Part shown: piece by piece, positions 1 through 8,778 of the stretch
How positions within the stretch are numbered: position 1 is the first letter of the stretch
Layout of the letters: every line of letters begins with the position of its first letter
Assembly: GCF_050314255.1 (NCBI RefSeq)
Contig: NZ_JBNPMZ010000001.1
Coordinates: 124,001 to 188,000, forward strand
Direction: 5' to 3'
From: Claveliimonas sp034178805
GTDB taxonomy: Bacteria; Bacillota; Clostridia; Lachnospirales; Lachnospiraceae
Length of the DNA stretch: 64,000 nucleotides
Notes under the pieces: model-generated
The model's database searches: none
Seen by the model: only the letters and a program-made list of their open reading frames with translations
Told to the model about the DNA's origin: nothing
Program-made: the position numbers and the translations under genes

Positions 1-165
1 GAGAATCTTGAAAGCAATGTGCGTGGATTATATCCCTGCGGTGAAGGAGCAGGCTATGCGGGCGGGATAACATCGGCAGCCATGGATGGGATTCGTACGG
101 CGGAAATAATCGTCAGGAAATATCAACCCTTCGACAATGGGGCGAAAGGATTAAGAAATTTTTAA
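1..165 (+). CDS. NAD(P)/FAD-dependent oxidoreductase, C-terminal end (partial)
   Basis: The reading frame is open from the first base to a TAA at 163-165, giving the last 54 residues of a protein that starts outside the window. It contains YPCGEGAGYAGGI followed by TSAAMDGIRTAE, the C-terminal FAD-contacting signature of the predicted flavoprotein dehydrogenases common in Firmicutes. The substrate is unknown. Nothing of the N-terminal Rossmann fold can be seen here, so the family call rests on this motif only. Confidence 0.72.
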   Translation, partial: ENLESNVRGLYPCGEGAGYAGGITSAAMDGIRTAEIIVRKYQPFDNGAKGLRNF

Positions 166-176
166 TAGCTAAAGTC

Positions 177-205
177 TATACACATTTTTTTAAATGTGAT
201 AAAAT
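177..205 (+). promoter_or_regulatory. Candidate sigma-A promoter upstream of the DUF4321 gene
   Basis: A TATACA hexamer at 177-182 and TAAAAT at 200-205 are separated by 17 bases. A 7-bp AT-rich inverted repeat (CACATTT/AAATGTG, 181-198) fills the spacer. The match to consensus is moderate and no terminator was found after the preceding flavoprotein gene, so read-through is possible. Confidence 0.38.
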
Positions 206-254
206 ATATTGAGTTTTCAGGGAAAACGATTCGTAAATGTGAGGTGGAGTACAT

Positions 255-515
255 ATGAAAAGAGCAGGAGGCAAGAACAACTGGGCACTTTGCCTTTTAA
301 TTCTTGCAGGAATGGTTCTCGGAGGTTTTCTCGGTGTTCTGACGGAAGGTAATGCTGCATTTGGATGGCTGAACTATGGACAGTCATTTGGTCTGGATGA
401 GCCGATTGTGCTGAATCTGGGACTTTTGGTGATTACCTTTGGGCTGAATATTAAGATTACGATAGCCAGCATCATAGGGGTGGTTCTTGCAATTATAATA
501 TATCGTTTCTTGTAA
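255..515 (+). CDS. DUF4321 family small membrane protein
   Basis: This 86-residue protein has an N-terminal hydrophobic segment (about residues 10-30) and a C-terminal hydrophobic stretch (about 52-85), with a short hydrophilic loop between them that includes FGLDEPIVLNLG. This matches the DUF4321 family of Clostridia, which has no assigned biochemical role but usually lies just before radC and the mre genes, as here. The start is the ATG at 255, preceded by GAGGTGG at 241-247. A link to envelope growth is inferred from neighbourhood only. Confidence 0.75.
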   Translation: MKRAGGKNNWALCLLILAGMVLGGFLGVLTEGNAAFGWLNYGQSFGLDEPIVLNLGLLVITFGLNIKITIASIIGVVLAIIIYRFL

Positions 516-528
516 AAGCAGGAGTCTT

Positions 529-1260
529 GTGAGTGTCATACGTATCTACAAAAGAATGAATCAAATGAATACCATGAAAGAAATGTCAGAGTATGAACGT
601 CCTTACGAGAAATGTGAGCGTTATGGAGCGGGCAGTCTGACGGATGCTGAACTTCTTGCAGTGTTGCTGCGGACAGGCACTCACGGAGAGAATGCAGTTG
701 GCCTTGCCAGACGCATTCTCTATGCTGCAGGTGATGACGGATTGTTAAGTATCCATCATCTAGGCATGGAACAATTGAAAAAAATCAAAGGAGTAGGCAG
801 GGTTAAGGCGGTGCAGATTGCCTGTATTTCAGAACTGGCCAAACGGCTTTCCAAAGCCAGTGCCTGTGAACTTCTTAAATTTACCTGTCCGGCCTCCATT
901 GCAAATTATTATATGGAGGAATTGCGGCATGAGCGTCAGGAGATGATGAAGCTTCTGATGCTGAATTCGAAATCAGGTTTTGTCGGTGAAACAATGATAT
1001 CCAAGGGGACGGTAAATGCCTCTTTGATCACACCGAGAGAACTATTTATAGAAGCGTTAAAAAAGGAAGCTGTTTTTATTGTGATTCTGCATAATCATCC
1101 GAGCGGAGATCCGACCCCAAGCAGGGAAGATATTCAGATAACCAGGAGGATTCAGGATGCAGGTGATCTGATAGGAATTGAACTGTTAGATCACATTATT
1201 ATTGGAAATAATTGTTATATCAGCTTCTCTGAGAAGGGACTGCTTCGTACGAAAGGATAG
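529..1260 (+). CDS. radC: RadC family JAMM-domain protein
   Basis: A 243-residue RadC/UPF0758 protein. The N-terminal part has the helix-hairpin-helix region (IKGVGRVKAVQ), and the C-terminal MPN domain carries the JAMM metal motif: His188 and His190 in LHNHPSG, then Ser198 and Asp201. The historical DNA-repair role is doubtful and the true substrate is unknown. It precedes mreB, a standard clostridial arrangement. A GTG at 529 sits only 4 bases after AGGAG; the in-frame ATG at 556 is an alternative. The stop overlaps a GTG of the next frame at 1260. Confidence 0.93.
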   Translation: MSVIRIYKRMNQMNTMKEMSEYERPYEKCERYGAGSLTDAELLAVLLRTGTHGENAVGLARRILYAAGDDGLLSIHHLGMEQLKKIKGVGRVKAVQIACISELAKRLSKASACELLKFTCPASIANYYMEELRHERQEMMKLLMLNSKSGFVGETMISKGTVNASLITPRELFIEALKKEAVFIVILHNHPSGDPTPSREDIQITRRIQDAGDLIGIELLDHIIIGNNCYISFSEKGLLRTKG

Positions 1261-1265
1261 TGGAA

Positions 1266-2294
1266 ATGGCGAAGAATGTATACGGTCTGGATCTCGGATC
1301 TTACGAGGTAAAGGTATATGATAAAAAACAGGATACCATATGGAAAGAAAAGACAGTACTATCTATTATAAACGACAAAGAAATCTTTGCCGTAGGAGAT
1401 GAGGCCTACGAGATGTATGGCAAGACACCGTCAAATATACAGGTTGTTTTTCCTATGAAAGGCGGTGTTATTTCACGATTTAATGATATGCAGTATCTTC
1501 TTCAGACGCTGTTGAAAAGGAAGGGACATCGTTTTTCCAGAGGGGCAGAATATGTGATTGCTGTTCCGACAGATGTGACAGAAGTAGAGAAAAAGGCCTT
1601 TTTTGATCTGGTTATCCATTCAGCGGCACGTGCCAGGGAAGTAAATATTGTAGAACGTGGTATTGCGGATGCGATAGGACTTAATCTGGATGTCTGGAAC
1701 ACCAAAGGTTTATTTATTGCTAATTTCGGAGGAGAGACAACGGAGCTTTCCATTCTGGCCGGCGGAGGTATTGTACTGAACCGTCTTGTGAAGGTTGGCG
1801 GAGTTACTTTTGACGAAGCGGTGATCCAGCTGGTTCGTTATAATCATGATTTCCTGATCGGACGGCTTTCGGCAGAAACGCTGCGTAAAAAGTTTGGAAT
1901 TTTCAGTGATGGTAATAATGATACCCGGCTTAAGGTGGCAGGAAGAGATTTGATTACCGGTGTTCCGCAGCAGAGAGAGATTTCCATACATCTGGTCCGT
2001 GCGGCAATTAAGGAGCCGCTGGAAGAATGCGTCCGTGCGATTTTATCCATGATGGACAGGACACCTCCTGAGGTGCGCAATGCTATCCATCGCAATGGTA
2101 TTTTCCTTACCGGAGGACTTGCAAATCTTCCTGGACTTGAGGTATATATTGAAGAGATGACGGGTATACGTGCCAGAACTGCTATTGAGCCGGATATCTG
2201 TGCAGTAAATGGGTTAAAACGGATCATGCAGTCAAAAGATCTGAAAAAACTGGCATATTCGATGCTGGATGAAAGTTATAGGTGGATGAGGTAG
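1266..2294 (+). CDS. mreB: MreB-like rod-shape actin homologue (divergent)
   Basis: A 342-residue actin-fold protein of the MreB family, expected to form membrane filaments that position the elongation machinery together with MreC, MreD, RodA and PBP2 encoded next to it. Recognisable parts are the phosphate-1 loop LDLGSYEVKVY, FPMKGGVISRFND, VPTDVTEVEKKAFFD and the adenosine-side LTGGLANLPGLE. The phosphate-2 loop reads NFGGETTE where canonical MreB has DIGGGTTE, so an Asp is replaced by Asn and a Gly by Glu. The ATG at 1266 is preferred over the GTG at 1260 because AGGA lies 8 bases upstream. It could be a specialised paralogue, with a canonical MreB elsewhere. Confidence 0.85.
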   Translation: MAKNVYGLDLGSYEVKVYDKKQDTIWKEKTVLSIINDKEIFAVGDEAYEMYGKTPSNIQVVFPMKGGVISRFNDMQYLLQTLLKRKGHRFSRGAEYVIAVPTDVTEVEKKAFFDLVIHSAARAREVNIVERGIADAIGLNLDVWNTKGLFIANFGGETTELSILAGGGIVLNRLVKVGGVTFDEAVIQLVRYNHDFLIGRLSAETLRKKFGIFSDGNNDTRLKVAGRDLITGVPQQREISIHLVRAAIKEPLEECVRAILSMMDRTPPEVRNAIHRNGIFLTGGLANLPGLEVYIEEMTGIRARTAIEPDICAVNGLKRIMQSKDLKKLAYSMLDESYRWMR

Positions 2295-2295
2295 C

Positions 2296-3174
2296 ATGAA
2301 AATTAAAAATCAAAATACGATACCAAGTAAATACTTACTGTTGATTTTGATTGTTGTCTGTGGAATTCTTCTCGGAGTAGAACGTTTTGCCGATGGCGGA
2401 GGTCCTCTGAGGTTTATTGGTAATTATACGATAGTTCCCATGCAGAAAGGTATCAGCTATGTAGGAATGTGGCTGAGCGATTTTACGGACAACTTCAAGA
2501 CGATGGAAGAATTAAAAAAGGAAAACGAATCTCTTCAGGAAAAGGTGGATGAGCTGACTATTGATAATACAAGACTTCGTCAGGATCAGTATGAGCTGGA
2601 ACGTCTGCAGGAGCTTTTCAAGCTGGATAGGAATTATGCGGATTATGAGAAAATCGGGGCACATGTTATTGCAGGTAATGGTACCAACTGGTTCAGTTCA
2701 TTTACTATTGATAAAGGAAGTAACGATGGAATCCGCAAGGATATGAATGTGCTTGCCGGAAGTGGGCTTGTAGGAATTGTGACAGAGGTTGGTCCGGATT
2801 ATGCACAGGTTCGATCTATTATAGATGATGAAAGTAATGTTAGTGGAATGATTCTTTCTACATCAGATCTCTGTATGATAAGAGGAGACCTGAAGCTGAT
2901 GAATGATGGAAGAATCAAGTTTGAAAAGCTTCCGAACAATGATAACACAATTGAAGTTGGAGAGCAGGTTGTAACATCTCATATCAGTTCGCGTTTCCTG
3001 CAGGGACTTTTTATCGGATACATCAGTGAGATACAGGTGGATTCGAATAATCTTACCAGATCCGGTTATATTACACCGGCAGTAGATTTCAGCAAACTGC
3101 AGGAGGTATTAGTGATTACTTCAACCAAGCAGGATCTGATTGAGAGAAAGAATGCAGAAAAAGAAGGAGAATAG
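2296..3174 (+). CDS. mreC: Rod shape-determining protein MreC
   Basis: A 292-residue protein with one N-terminal membrane segment (about residues 12-28), a coiled coil (about 65-105, rich in Glu/Lys/Leu, dimerising in known MreC) and the extracytoplasmic beta-rich MreC domain with GSNDGIRKDMNVLAGSGLVG. MreC links the MreB cytoskeleton to PBP2. The gene begins one base after mreB stops and is followed by mreD after three bases, so the set is translated as an operon. Confidence 0.95.
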   Translation: MKIKNQNTIPSKYLLLILIVVCGILLGVERFADGGGPLRFIGNYTIVPMQKGISYVGMWLSDFTDNFKTMEELKKENESLQEKVDELTIDNTRLRQDQYELERLQELFKLDRNYADYEKIGAHVIAGNGTNWFSSFTIDKGSNDGIRKDMNVLAGSGLVGIVTEVGPDYAQVRSIIDDESNVSGMILSTSDLCMIRGDLKLMNDGRIKFEKLPNNDNTIEVGEQVVTSHISSRFLQGLFIGYISEIQVDSNNLTRSGYITPAVDFSKLQEVLVITSTKQDLIERKNAEKEGE

Positions 3175-3177
3175 GCT

Positions 3178-3696
3178 ATGAAGCGAAAAATAACCACCCT
3201 TCTGACGATTTTCATCTGCTTTTTACTGCAGTCTACTGTTATGGAGCATTTTCAACTGGCTTCTATACGCCCGAATCTGATTCTGGTTGTGACAGCATCC
3301 TTCGGATTTATGAGGGGAAAAAAGACCGGGCTGTGGGTTGGATTTATCTGCGGTATGTTGGCAGATGTATTCTGGGGAGATCTGATTGGTTTTTATACGT
3401 TGATTTATATGGTAATCGGGTATCTCAATGGTACATTCCGGCGATTATTTTATGATGAAGACATTAAGCTTCCGTTGGCGCTGATTGGGGCGAGTGATCT
3501 GGCATATGGAATTATTGTTTATATCTGCCTGTTTATGCTAAAGGGAGAATTTCAGTTTTTCTATTATGCTCAGCACATTATTTTGCCGGAGCTTGTGTAT
3601 ACAATTTTAGTGACTCTGGTGTTATACCAGATTATTCTCCATGTAAACCGGAATTTAGAAGCAGAAGAACAAAGGAGTGCAAGTCGATTTGTATAA
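3178..3696 (+). CDS. mreD: Rod shape-determining protein MreD
   Basis: A 172-residue very hydrophobic protein with about five membrane segments and the family feature RPNLILVVTASFGFMRGKKTGLWVGF, here given only as the span around residues 25-55. AAGGAG lies just before the ATG at 3178. MreD is the membrane component of the elongasome. Its stop codon overlaps the start of the downstream PBP2 gene. Confidence 0.93.
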   Translation: MKRKITTLLTIFICFLLQSTVMEHFQLASIRPNLILVVTASFGFMRGKKTGLWVGFICGMLADVFWGDLIGFYTLIYMVIGYLNGTFRRLFYDEDIKLPLALIGASDLAYGIIVYICLFMLKGEFQFFYYAQHIILPELVYTILVTLVLYQIILHVNRNLEAEEQRSASRFV

Positions 3697-6574
3697 TGTA
3701 TGGGACCGGATAAAGTCCGGAGTTTCGGAAATTGTAAGAACCAGAGTTTTCGTGGTCATGATAGTATTTATTATCCTGTTTTCTATCCTGGTTGGACGAT
3801 TGTTTAATCTGCAGATTGTAAATGGACAGAAATATCTGGATGATTATAAGCTGCTGATCCAGAAAACAAGGGTGATTCAGGGAACCCGTGGGAAAATATA
3901 TGACCGCAATGGAGTTCTGCTGGCTTATAATGAGCTGGCTTATTCGGTTACGATTGAAGATAATGGAAGTTATGCTACTATTGCTGAGAAAAATGAAGAG
4001 CTGAATCAGGAAATTACAAGAATCATTGAAATTGTAGAAGAAAATGGTGATTCTGTCATTAATGATTTTAATATAGTCCTGGATTCAAATAATGAATACC
4101 AGTATGCCATGGATAATGAGACGCTGCGTCTTCGTTTTATCGCAGACGTTTTCGGAGAAAAAACCATTGACAAACTCGATGATGAGCAGAAAAATATGAC
4201 TGCAGAAGATATCATAGTTTATCTCTGTACCGATGAAGAGTATGGATATGGAATTGATCAGGAGAAACTTGAAAAAAGCCAGGTCCTGAAGCTGGTAAAT
4301 ATCCGTTACGCCATGGGACTGAACAGTTTTCAGAAATATATTCCTACTACAGTGGCCGAGGATGTCAGCGAGGAGACAGTAGCAAGTATTATGGAAAATC
4401 TTGATGGTCTCCAGGGCGTGGATATTGCGGAGGATTCTCTTCGCAGATACACAGACAGTAAGTATTTTGCTAATATGATAGGTTATACAGGTCAGATATC
4501 ACAGGCAGAATATGATGCTCTCAGTAAGAGTGAACAGAAGAATTATTCTTTGACTGATACAGTAGGAAAAGCTGGACTTGAACAGGTGATGGATGAAACT
4601 CTCCAGGGTGAAAAAGGAGAGGTAAAATTGTATGTTAACAGTGTGGGCAAGGTAATCGAAACTGCTGAGGATACAGAGCCAAAAGCGGGAAATAACCTTT
4701 ATCTGACGATAGATGCGAATCTCCAGAAAGCTGCCTATGATATTCTGGAGCAGGAACTGGCAGGTATACTGCTTGTTAAAATGGCAGATGTTCTGGATTA
4801 TGACCGATCCAAGACTACAGATGCCGGTGATGTGATTGTCGCAAGCGGTGACGTATATAATGCTTTTATTGGAAATGATATCCTGGACACCAATCATTTT
4901 TCCAGCGAAGATGCCGGACAGGCCGAAAGGAGTGTTTATGCCTCTTTTTCGGCTTATAAAGAGGCTGTGCTGGGACAGATTGTTTCTATTATGCTGGATG
5001 GAGCAGCTGCTGCATATACGGATATGCCCAGGGAACAGCAGGCTTATCTTTCTTACATTGTAAATGATCTGCTTACCAGTTCGGCGTCCATCCTTATGAA
5101 GGATGCTATTGATACCAGTGATGAGACGTATCTGAAATGGCGGGAAGAAGAAACTATTAATATTAATACTTATCTGAATTATGCAATTTCGAAAAACTGG
5201 ATTGATTCTTCAAAACTTCAGGAATATACACCGGAAGGGGAGAAGTATTCAGACGCAGCAGATGTATATACTGCTCTGGTTTCTTATGTTGAGCAGGCTC
5301 TTCGAAGTGACCGGAATTTTGATAAATTAATTTATAAGTACATGATTAAATCGGGCGCTATCAGCGGCAGGGAGATCTGTATGATGATTTATGAGCAGAA
5401 TATTCTTCCTTTCGATGAGACACAGTACAATCAGCTGGCTTCCGGAGCAGTCAGCGCCTATGATTTTATCAGGGGGAAAATCCAGACACTTGAGATCACG
5501 CCGGGGCAGCTTGCACTGGAACCCTGTACCGGTTCTCTTGTTATGACAGATCCAAATTCCGGTGAAGTTCTGGCATGTGTGTCATATCCGGGATATGACA
5601 ACAATCGTCTGGCAAACACCATGGACAGTGCATATTATAATAAGCTGGTAACAGATCAGGCAAGACCGTTTTATAATAATGCGACTCAGGAAAAAACAGC
5701 CCCCGGTTCTACCTATAAACCTCTGTCGGCGATTGCAGGTCTGACAGAAGGCACGATATCACTGGGAACATCTGTTTACTGTGATGGTGTTTTCAAACGC
5801 GTAGAACCTAATATCAAATGCTGGGTATATCCGGACAGCCACGGAACACAGGATGTAGTAGGAGCAATTACTCATTCCTGCAATGTGTTTTTCTGTGATT
5901 TGGGGTACAATATGAGTCTGGATGAACAGGGTGCATATTCCAGTGAACTGGGACTTAGCCGTCTGGGAAAATATGCAGCCATGTTTGGCCTGGATGAAAC
6001 ATCAGGTATGGAGATACCGGAGTCAGAACCTCAGATCTCGGATGATTCTTCTGTTCCGTCTGCGATGGGACAGGGTACAAATAACTTTACAACAAGTCAG
6101 CTTGCCCGTTATGTGACGGCTGTGGCTAATGAAGGAACGGTTTATAATCTGAGCCTTCTGGGCCGGGTTGAGAAAGTGGACAGTACGCTGGTGGAGGATT
6201 ATCAACCGGAAATCAGGAACCAGGTGGAAGGTATTTCTCCGGATACATGGGATGCAGTTCATGCCGGCATGAGAGGTGTGGTCAGCAACAATACTGTCTT
6301 TACCAAACTGAATGCAAGTGGTATTGAACTTTGTGGAAAAACAGGTACTGCACAGCAGAGTACAACACATCCCGATCATGGATTGTTTGTCGGATTTACA
6401 TCGAATACTGATTCAGATGTGGCATTTGCTATTCGTATTGCAAATGGATACAGTTCTACCTTTGCAGCAGAGGTCGGCAAAAGTGTTATGGAATACTATT
6501 ATAATATTACGGACCCATCCGAGCTGATAACCGGACAGGCATCAACAGTTACCGTTACATCACACGGTGATTAA
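3689..6574 (+). CDS. mrdA: Class B penicillin-binding protein 2 with large insertion
   Basis: A cell-elongation transpeptidase with a membrane anchor near residues 20-40, a dimerisation/pedestal domain (RGKIYDRNG onwards) and a transpeptidase domain with all three active-site motifs: STYK at about Ser674, SCN at about 730 and KTGT at about 884. The protein is 961 residues, whereas most PBP2 proteins have 600-720 with the serine near 310-400. The extra length is a mostly acidic, helical-looking block between the LTIDANLQ segment and the CTGSLVMTDPNSGEVLA segment. The TTG at 3689 is chosen as start because AAAGGAG (3671-3677) lies 11 bases before it; the GTG at 3677 overlaps that ribosome site. 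Confidence 0.93.
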   Translation: MYNVWDRIKSGVSEIVRTRVFVVMIVFIILFSILVGRLFNLQIVNGQKYLDDYKLLIQKTRVIQGTRGKIYDRNGVLLAYNELAYSVTIEDNGSYATIAEKNEELNQEITRIIEIVEENGDSVINDFNIVLDSNNEYQYAMDNETLRLRFIADVFGEKTIDKLDDEQKNMTAEDIIVYLCTDEEYGYGIDQEKLEKSQVLKLVNIRYAMGLNSFQKYIPTTVAEDVSEETVASIMENLDGLQGVDIAEDSLRRYTDSKYFANMIGYTGQISQAEYDALSKSEQKNYSLTDTVGKAGLEQVMDETLQGEKGEVKLYVNSVGKVIETAEDTEPKAGNNLYLTIDANLQKAAYDILEQELAGILLVKMADVLDYDRSKTTDAGDVIVASGDVYNAFIGNDILDTNHFSSEDAGQAERSVYASFSAYKEAVLGQIVSIMLDGAAAAYTDMPREQQAYLSYIVNDLLTSSASILMKDAIDTSDETYLKWREEETININTYLNYAISKNWIDSSKLQEYTPEGEKYSDAADVYTALVSYVEQALRSDRNFDKLIYKYMIKSGAISGREICMMIYEQNILPFDETQYNQLASGAVSAYDFIRGKIQTLEITPGQLALEPCTGSLVMTDPNSGEVLACVSYPGYDNNRLANTMDSAYYNKLVTDQARPFYNNATQEKTAPGSTYKPLSAIAGLTEGTISLGTSVYCDGVFKRVEPNIKCWVYPDSHGTQDVVGAITHSCNVFFCDLGYNMSLDEQGAYSSELGLSRLGKYAAMFGLDETSGMEIPESEPQISDDSSVPSAMGQGTNNFTTSQLARYVTAVANEGTVYNLSLLGRVEKVDSTLVEDYQPEIRNQVEGISPDTWDAVHAGMRGVVSNNTVFTKLNASGIELCGKTGTAQQSTTHPDHGLFVGFTSNTDSDVAFAIRIANGYSSTFAAEVGKSVMEYYYNITDPSELITGQASTVTVTSHGD

Positions 6575-6619
6575 TACATCAGATGAGAAATTGAAACCAG
6601 TAATAGGAGGATATAATTC

Positions 6620-7411
6620 ATGGGCGAGGTCATCGTAATTACATCAGGAAAAGGCGGAGTGGGTAAGACGACCACTACTGCAAATATAGGCGCAGGTCTT
6701 TCACAGTTGGATAAAAAGGTGGTAATCATTGATACGGATCTGGGACTTCGGAACCTGGACGTTGTCATGGGCCTTGAGAATTTGATCGTTTATAATCTGG
6801 TAGATGTTATCGAGGGAAGCTGCAGACTGAAACAGGCTCTGATTCGTGACAAACGGTATGAGAATCTGTATCTTCTCCCATCGGCTCAAACAAGAGACAA
6901 GTCAGCGATTTCTCCGGGACAGATGAAGAAGCTGACAGCGGAACTGAGAGAGGAATTTGATTATATTCTTCTGGATTGTCCGGCGGGAATTGAACAGGGA
7001 TTTCAGAATGCTATTGCCGGTGCTGACAGAGCTATTGTAGTAACGACTCCTGAAGTGTCAGCAATTCGTGATGCAGACAGAATCATAGGATTACTTGAAA
7101 AAGCAGAACTCAGAAAAATGGATCTGATCATTAACCGTATTCGTATGGATATGGTGAAAAGAGGCGATATGATGTCTATCGAGGATGTGACAGAGATTCT
7201 GTCTATTCCATTGATCGGTGCCATTCCCGATGACGAGCAGGTGGTAGTAGGTACCAATCAGGGTGAGCCGGTAATCGGTATGGGAGGACTTGCCGGAAAG
7301 GCTTATCTTAACATTTGTAAACGGATTCTGGGTGTGGAAGTTCCTTTCCTGGATCTGGAAAGTGGAAATGGGATTTTTCAAAAATTGACCAGATTGTTTA
7401 AATCTAATTAG
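6620..7411 (+). CDS. minD: Septum-site determining ATPase MinD
   Basis: A 263-residue ParA/MinD-type ATPase with the deviant Walker A GKGGVGKTT near residues 10-18, the DTDLGLRNLD switch and the C-terminal amphipathic membrane-targeting helix FQKLTRLF. MinD recruits MinC to block FtsZ rings at the poles and is driven off by MinE. The gene follows PBP2 after 45 bases and precedes minE. No minC lies upstream, which is unusual for this clostridial cluster. TAGGAGG precedes the ATG. Confidence 0.96.
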   Translation: MGEVIVITSGKGGVGKTTTTANIGAGLSQLDKKVVIIDTDLGLRNLDVVMGLENLIVYNLVDVIEGSCRLKQALIRDKRYENLYLLPSAQTRDKSAISPGQMKKLTAELREEFDYILLDCPAGIEQGFQNAIAGADRAIVVTTPEVSAIRDADRIIGLLEKAELRKMDLIINRIRMDMVKRGDMMSIEDVTEILSIPLIGAIPDDEQVVVGTNQGEPVIGMGGLAGKAYLNICKRILGVEVPFLDLESGNGIFQKLTRLFKSN

Positions 7412-7422
7412 GAGGGGAAAGA

Positions 7423-7635
7423 ATGTTAAAGAGATCTTCGGTATCCGTTGCAAAAGACAGGCTTCGAACACTGGTGGTATCTGACCGGGTTCACTGTAAT
7501 CCGGATGCGTATGAGCACATTTGCAGAGAATTATACCAGACACTTTCGAAGTACCTGGAACTTACACCCGAAGAATTTGACGTTTCGATTACCAGAACAC
7601 ATATCCATATAAAACTTACAGGAGAAAAGAATTGA
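7423..7635 (+). CDS. minE: Cell-division topological specificity factor MinE
   Basis: A 70-residue MinE with the anti-MinC/MinD segment SVAKDRLRTLVVSDR in the N-terminal half and the topological domain after it; it is shorter than E. coli MinE (88). It stimulates MinD ATPase activity. The start follows GAGGGGA, 11 bases after minD ends, and the stop TGA overlaps the TTG start of rodA. Confidence 0.93.
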   Translation: MLKRSSVSVAKDRLRTLVVSDRVHCNPDAYEHICRELYQTLSKYLELTPEEFDVSITRTHIHIKLTGEKN

Positions 7636-8762
7636 GATTACTGAAATTAAGGAAACCTTATCGTTTGAAAGATTTTAAATTCAGCCTGCTGATACTGGTA
7701 CTGGCCACATCCTTTCTTGGGGTACTGGTTATTGGAAGTGCTAATGAAAATTACCAGAACAAGCAGATTCTGGGACTGGTGATCGCCCTAGTGGTGATGG
7801 CGGTCGTGTCATTGATTGATTATGTCTGGATTTTGAATTTTTACTGGCTTATATACGGACTGGCAGTATTCCTTCTGGCTATCGTATTGATTCCGGGAGT
7901 AGGAGTCTATGTAAACGGTGCCAGGAGATGGATTAATCTGGGATTTACCAATTTCCAGCCGTCTGAGCTTGCCAAGATTCTGCTGATTATCTTTTTTGCG
8001 AAGTTTATTATGAAGCACGAGGAGGATCTGAGTGATAAGGTAACAATCATAAAAGCAGTGATTCTGATTGCCATTCCACTGCTTCTGATTATAAAAGAGC
8101 CAAACCTTTCTACTACCATTGCTACAGCGCTTTTGTTCTGTGTCCTTATGTATGTTGGGGGATTGAGCTATCGGTTTATAGGAACAGTACTGCTGATTAC
8201 CATTCCATTGGCAATTATTTTTCTGAGTATAGTAGTACAGCCGGATCAGAAGTTGCTGGAGGACTATCAGCAGAAGCGTATTCTTGCATGGCTGGAACCA
8301 CAGAAATATGCAACAGACGATGCGTATCAGCAGAATAATTCCGTTATGGCCATCGGATCCGGACAATTGACCGGAAAAGGGTTGAATAATAATACCACTA
8401 CCTCCGTAAAAAACGGAAACTTTATTCTTGAACCGCAGACTGACTTTATTTTTGCAATTGTTGGAGAAGAATTGGGATTTGTGGGTTGCTGTCTTGTTAT
8501 CACTCTGTTATTATTAATAGTGATTCAATGTATTTTAGTCGGAGTCCGATCGCAGGATATGGCAGGACGTGTGATAGCCTGTGGTGTCGGCTCACTGATA
8601 GGAATTCAGACATTTATTAATATTGCTGTTGCAACACAGGTATTTCCCAATACAGGAATTCCTCTTCCATTTGTAAGTTATGGACTTACGTCTCTGGTAA
8701 GTCTGTATATCGGTATCGGGTTAGTCCTTAATGTTGGTTTACAGCCAAAAAAATATCAATAA
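7632..8762 (+). CDS. rodA: SEDS glycosyltransferase RodA/FtsW family
   Basis: A 376-residue polytopic membrane protein of the SEDS family with roughly ten membrane segments, GARRWINLGFTNFQPSE after the third segment and PFVSYGLTSLVSLYIGIG near the end. RodA polymerises peptidoglycan strands with its cognate PBP2, encoded upstream. The start is a TTG at 7632 that overlaps the minE stop and has AGGAG seven bases before it, which supports translational coupling. The context (mre-PBP2-min) favours RodA over FtsW or SpoVE. Confidence 0.9.
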   Translation: MRLLKLRKPYRLKDFKFSLLILVLATSFLGVLVIGSANENYQNKQILGLVIALVVMAVVSLIDYVWILNFYWLIYGLAVFLLAIVLIPGVGVYVNGARRWINLGFTNFQPSELAKILLIIFFAKFIMKHEEDLSDKVTIIKAVILIAIPLLLIIKEPNLSTTIATALLFCVLMYVGGLSYRFIGTVLLITIPLAIIFLSIVVQPDQKLLEDYQQKRILAWLEPQKYATDDAYQQNNSVMAIGSGQLTGKGLNNNTTTSVKNGNFILEPQTDFIFAIVGEELGFVGCCLVITLLLLIVIQCILVGVRSQDMAGRVIACGVGSLIGIQTFINIAVATQVFPNTGIPLPFVSYGLTSLVSLYIGIGLVLNVGLQPKKYQ

Positions 8763-8778
8763 GGAGAGTGAGAGAGGA

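Noticed and set aside
1502..2227. Three long minus-strand ORFs inside mreB
   Set aside because: They lie fully antisense to a recognised gene, have no ribosome sites or family motifs, and are expected shadows.
7809..8366. 185-codon minus-strand ORF inside rodA
   Set aside because: Antisense to a conserved SEDS gene, with composition driven by the membrane codons of the sense strand.
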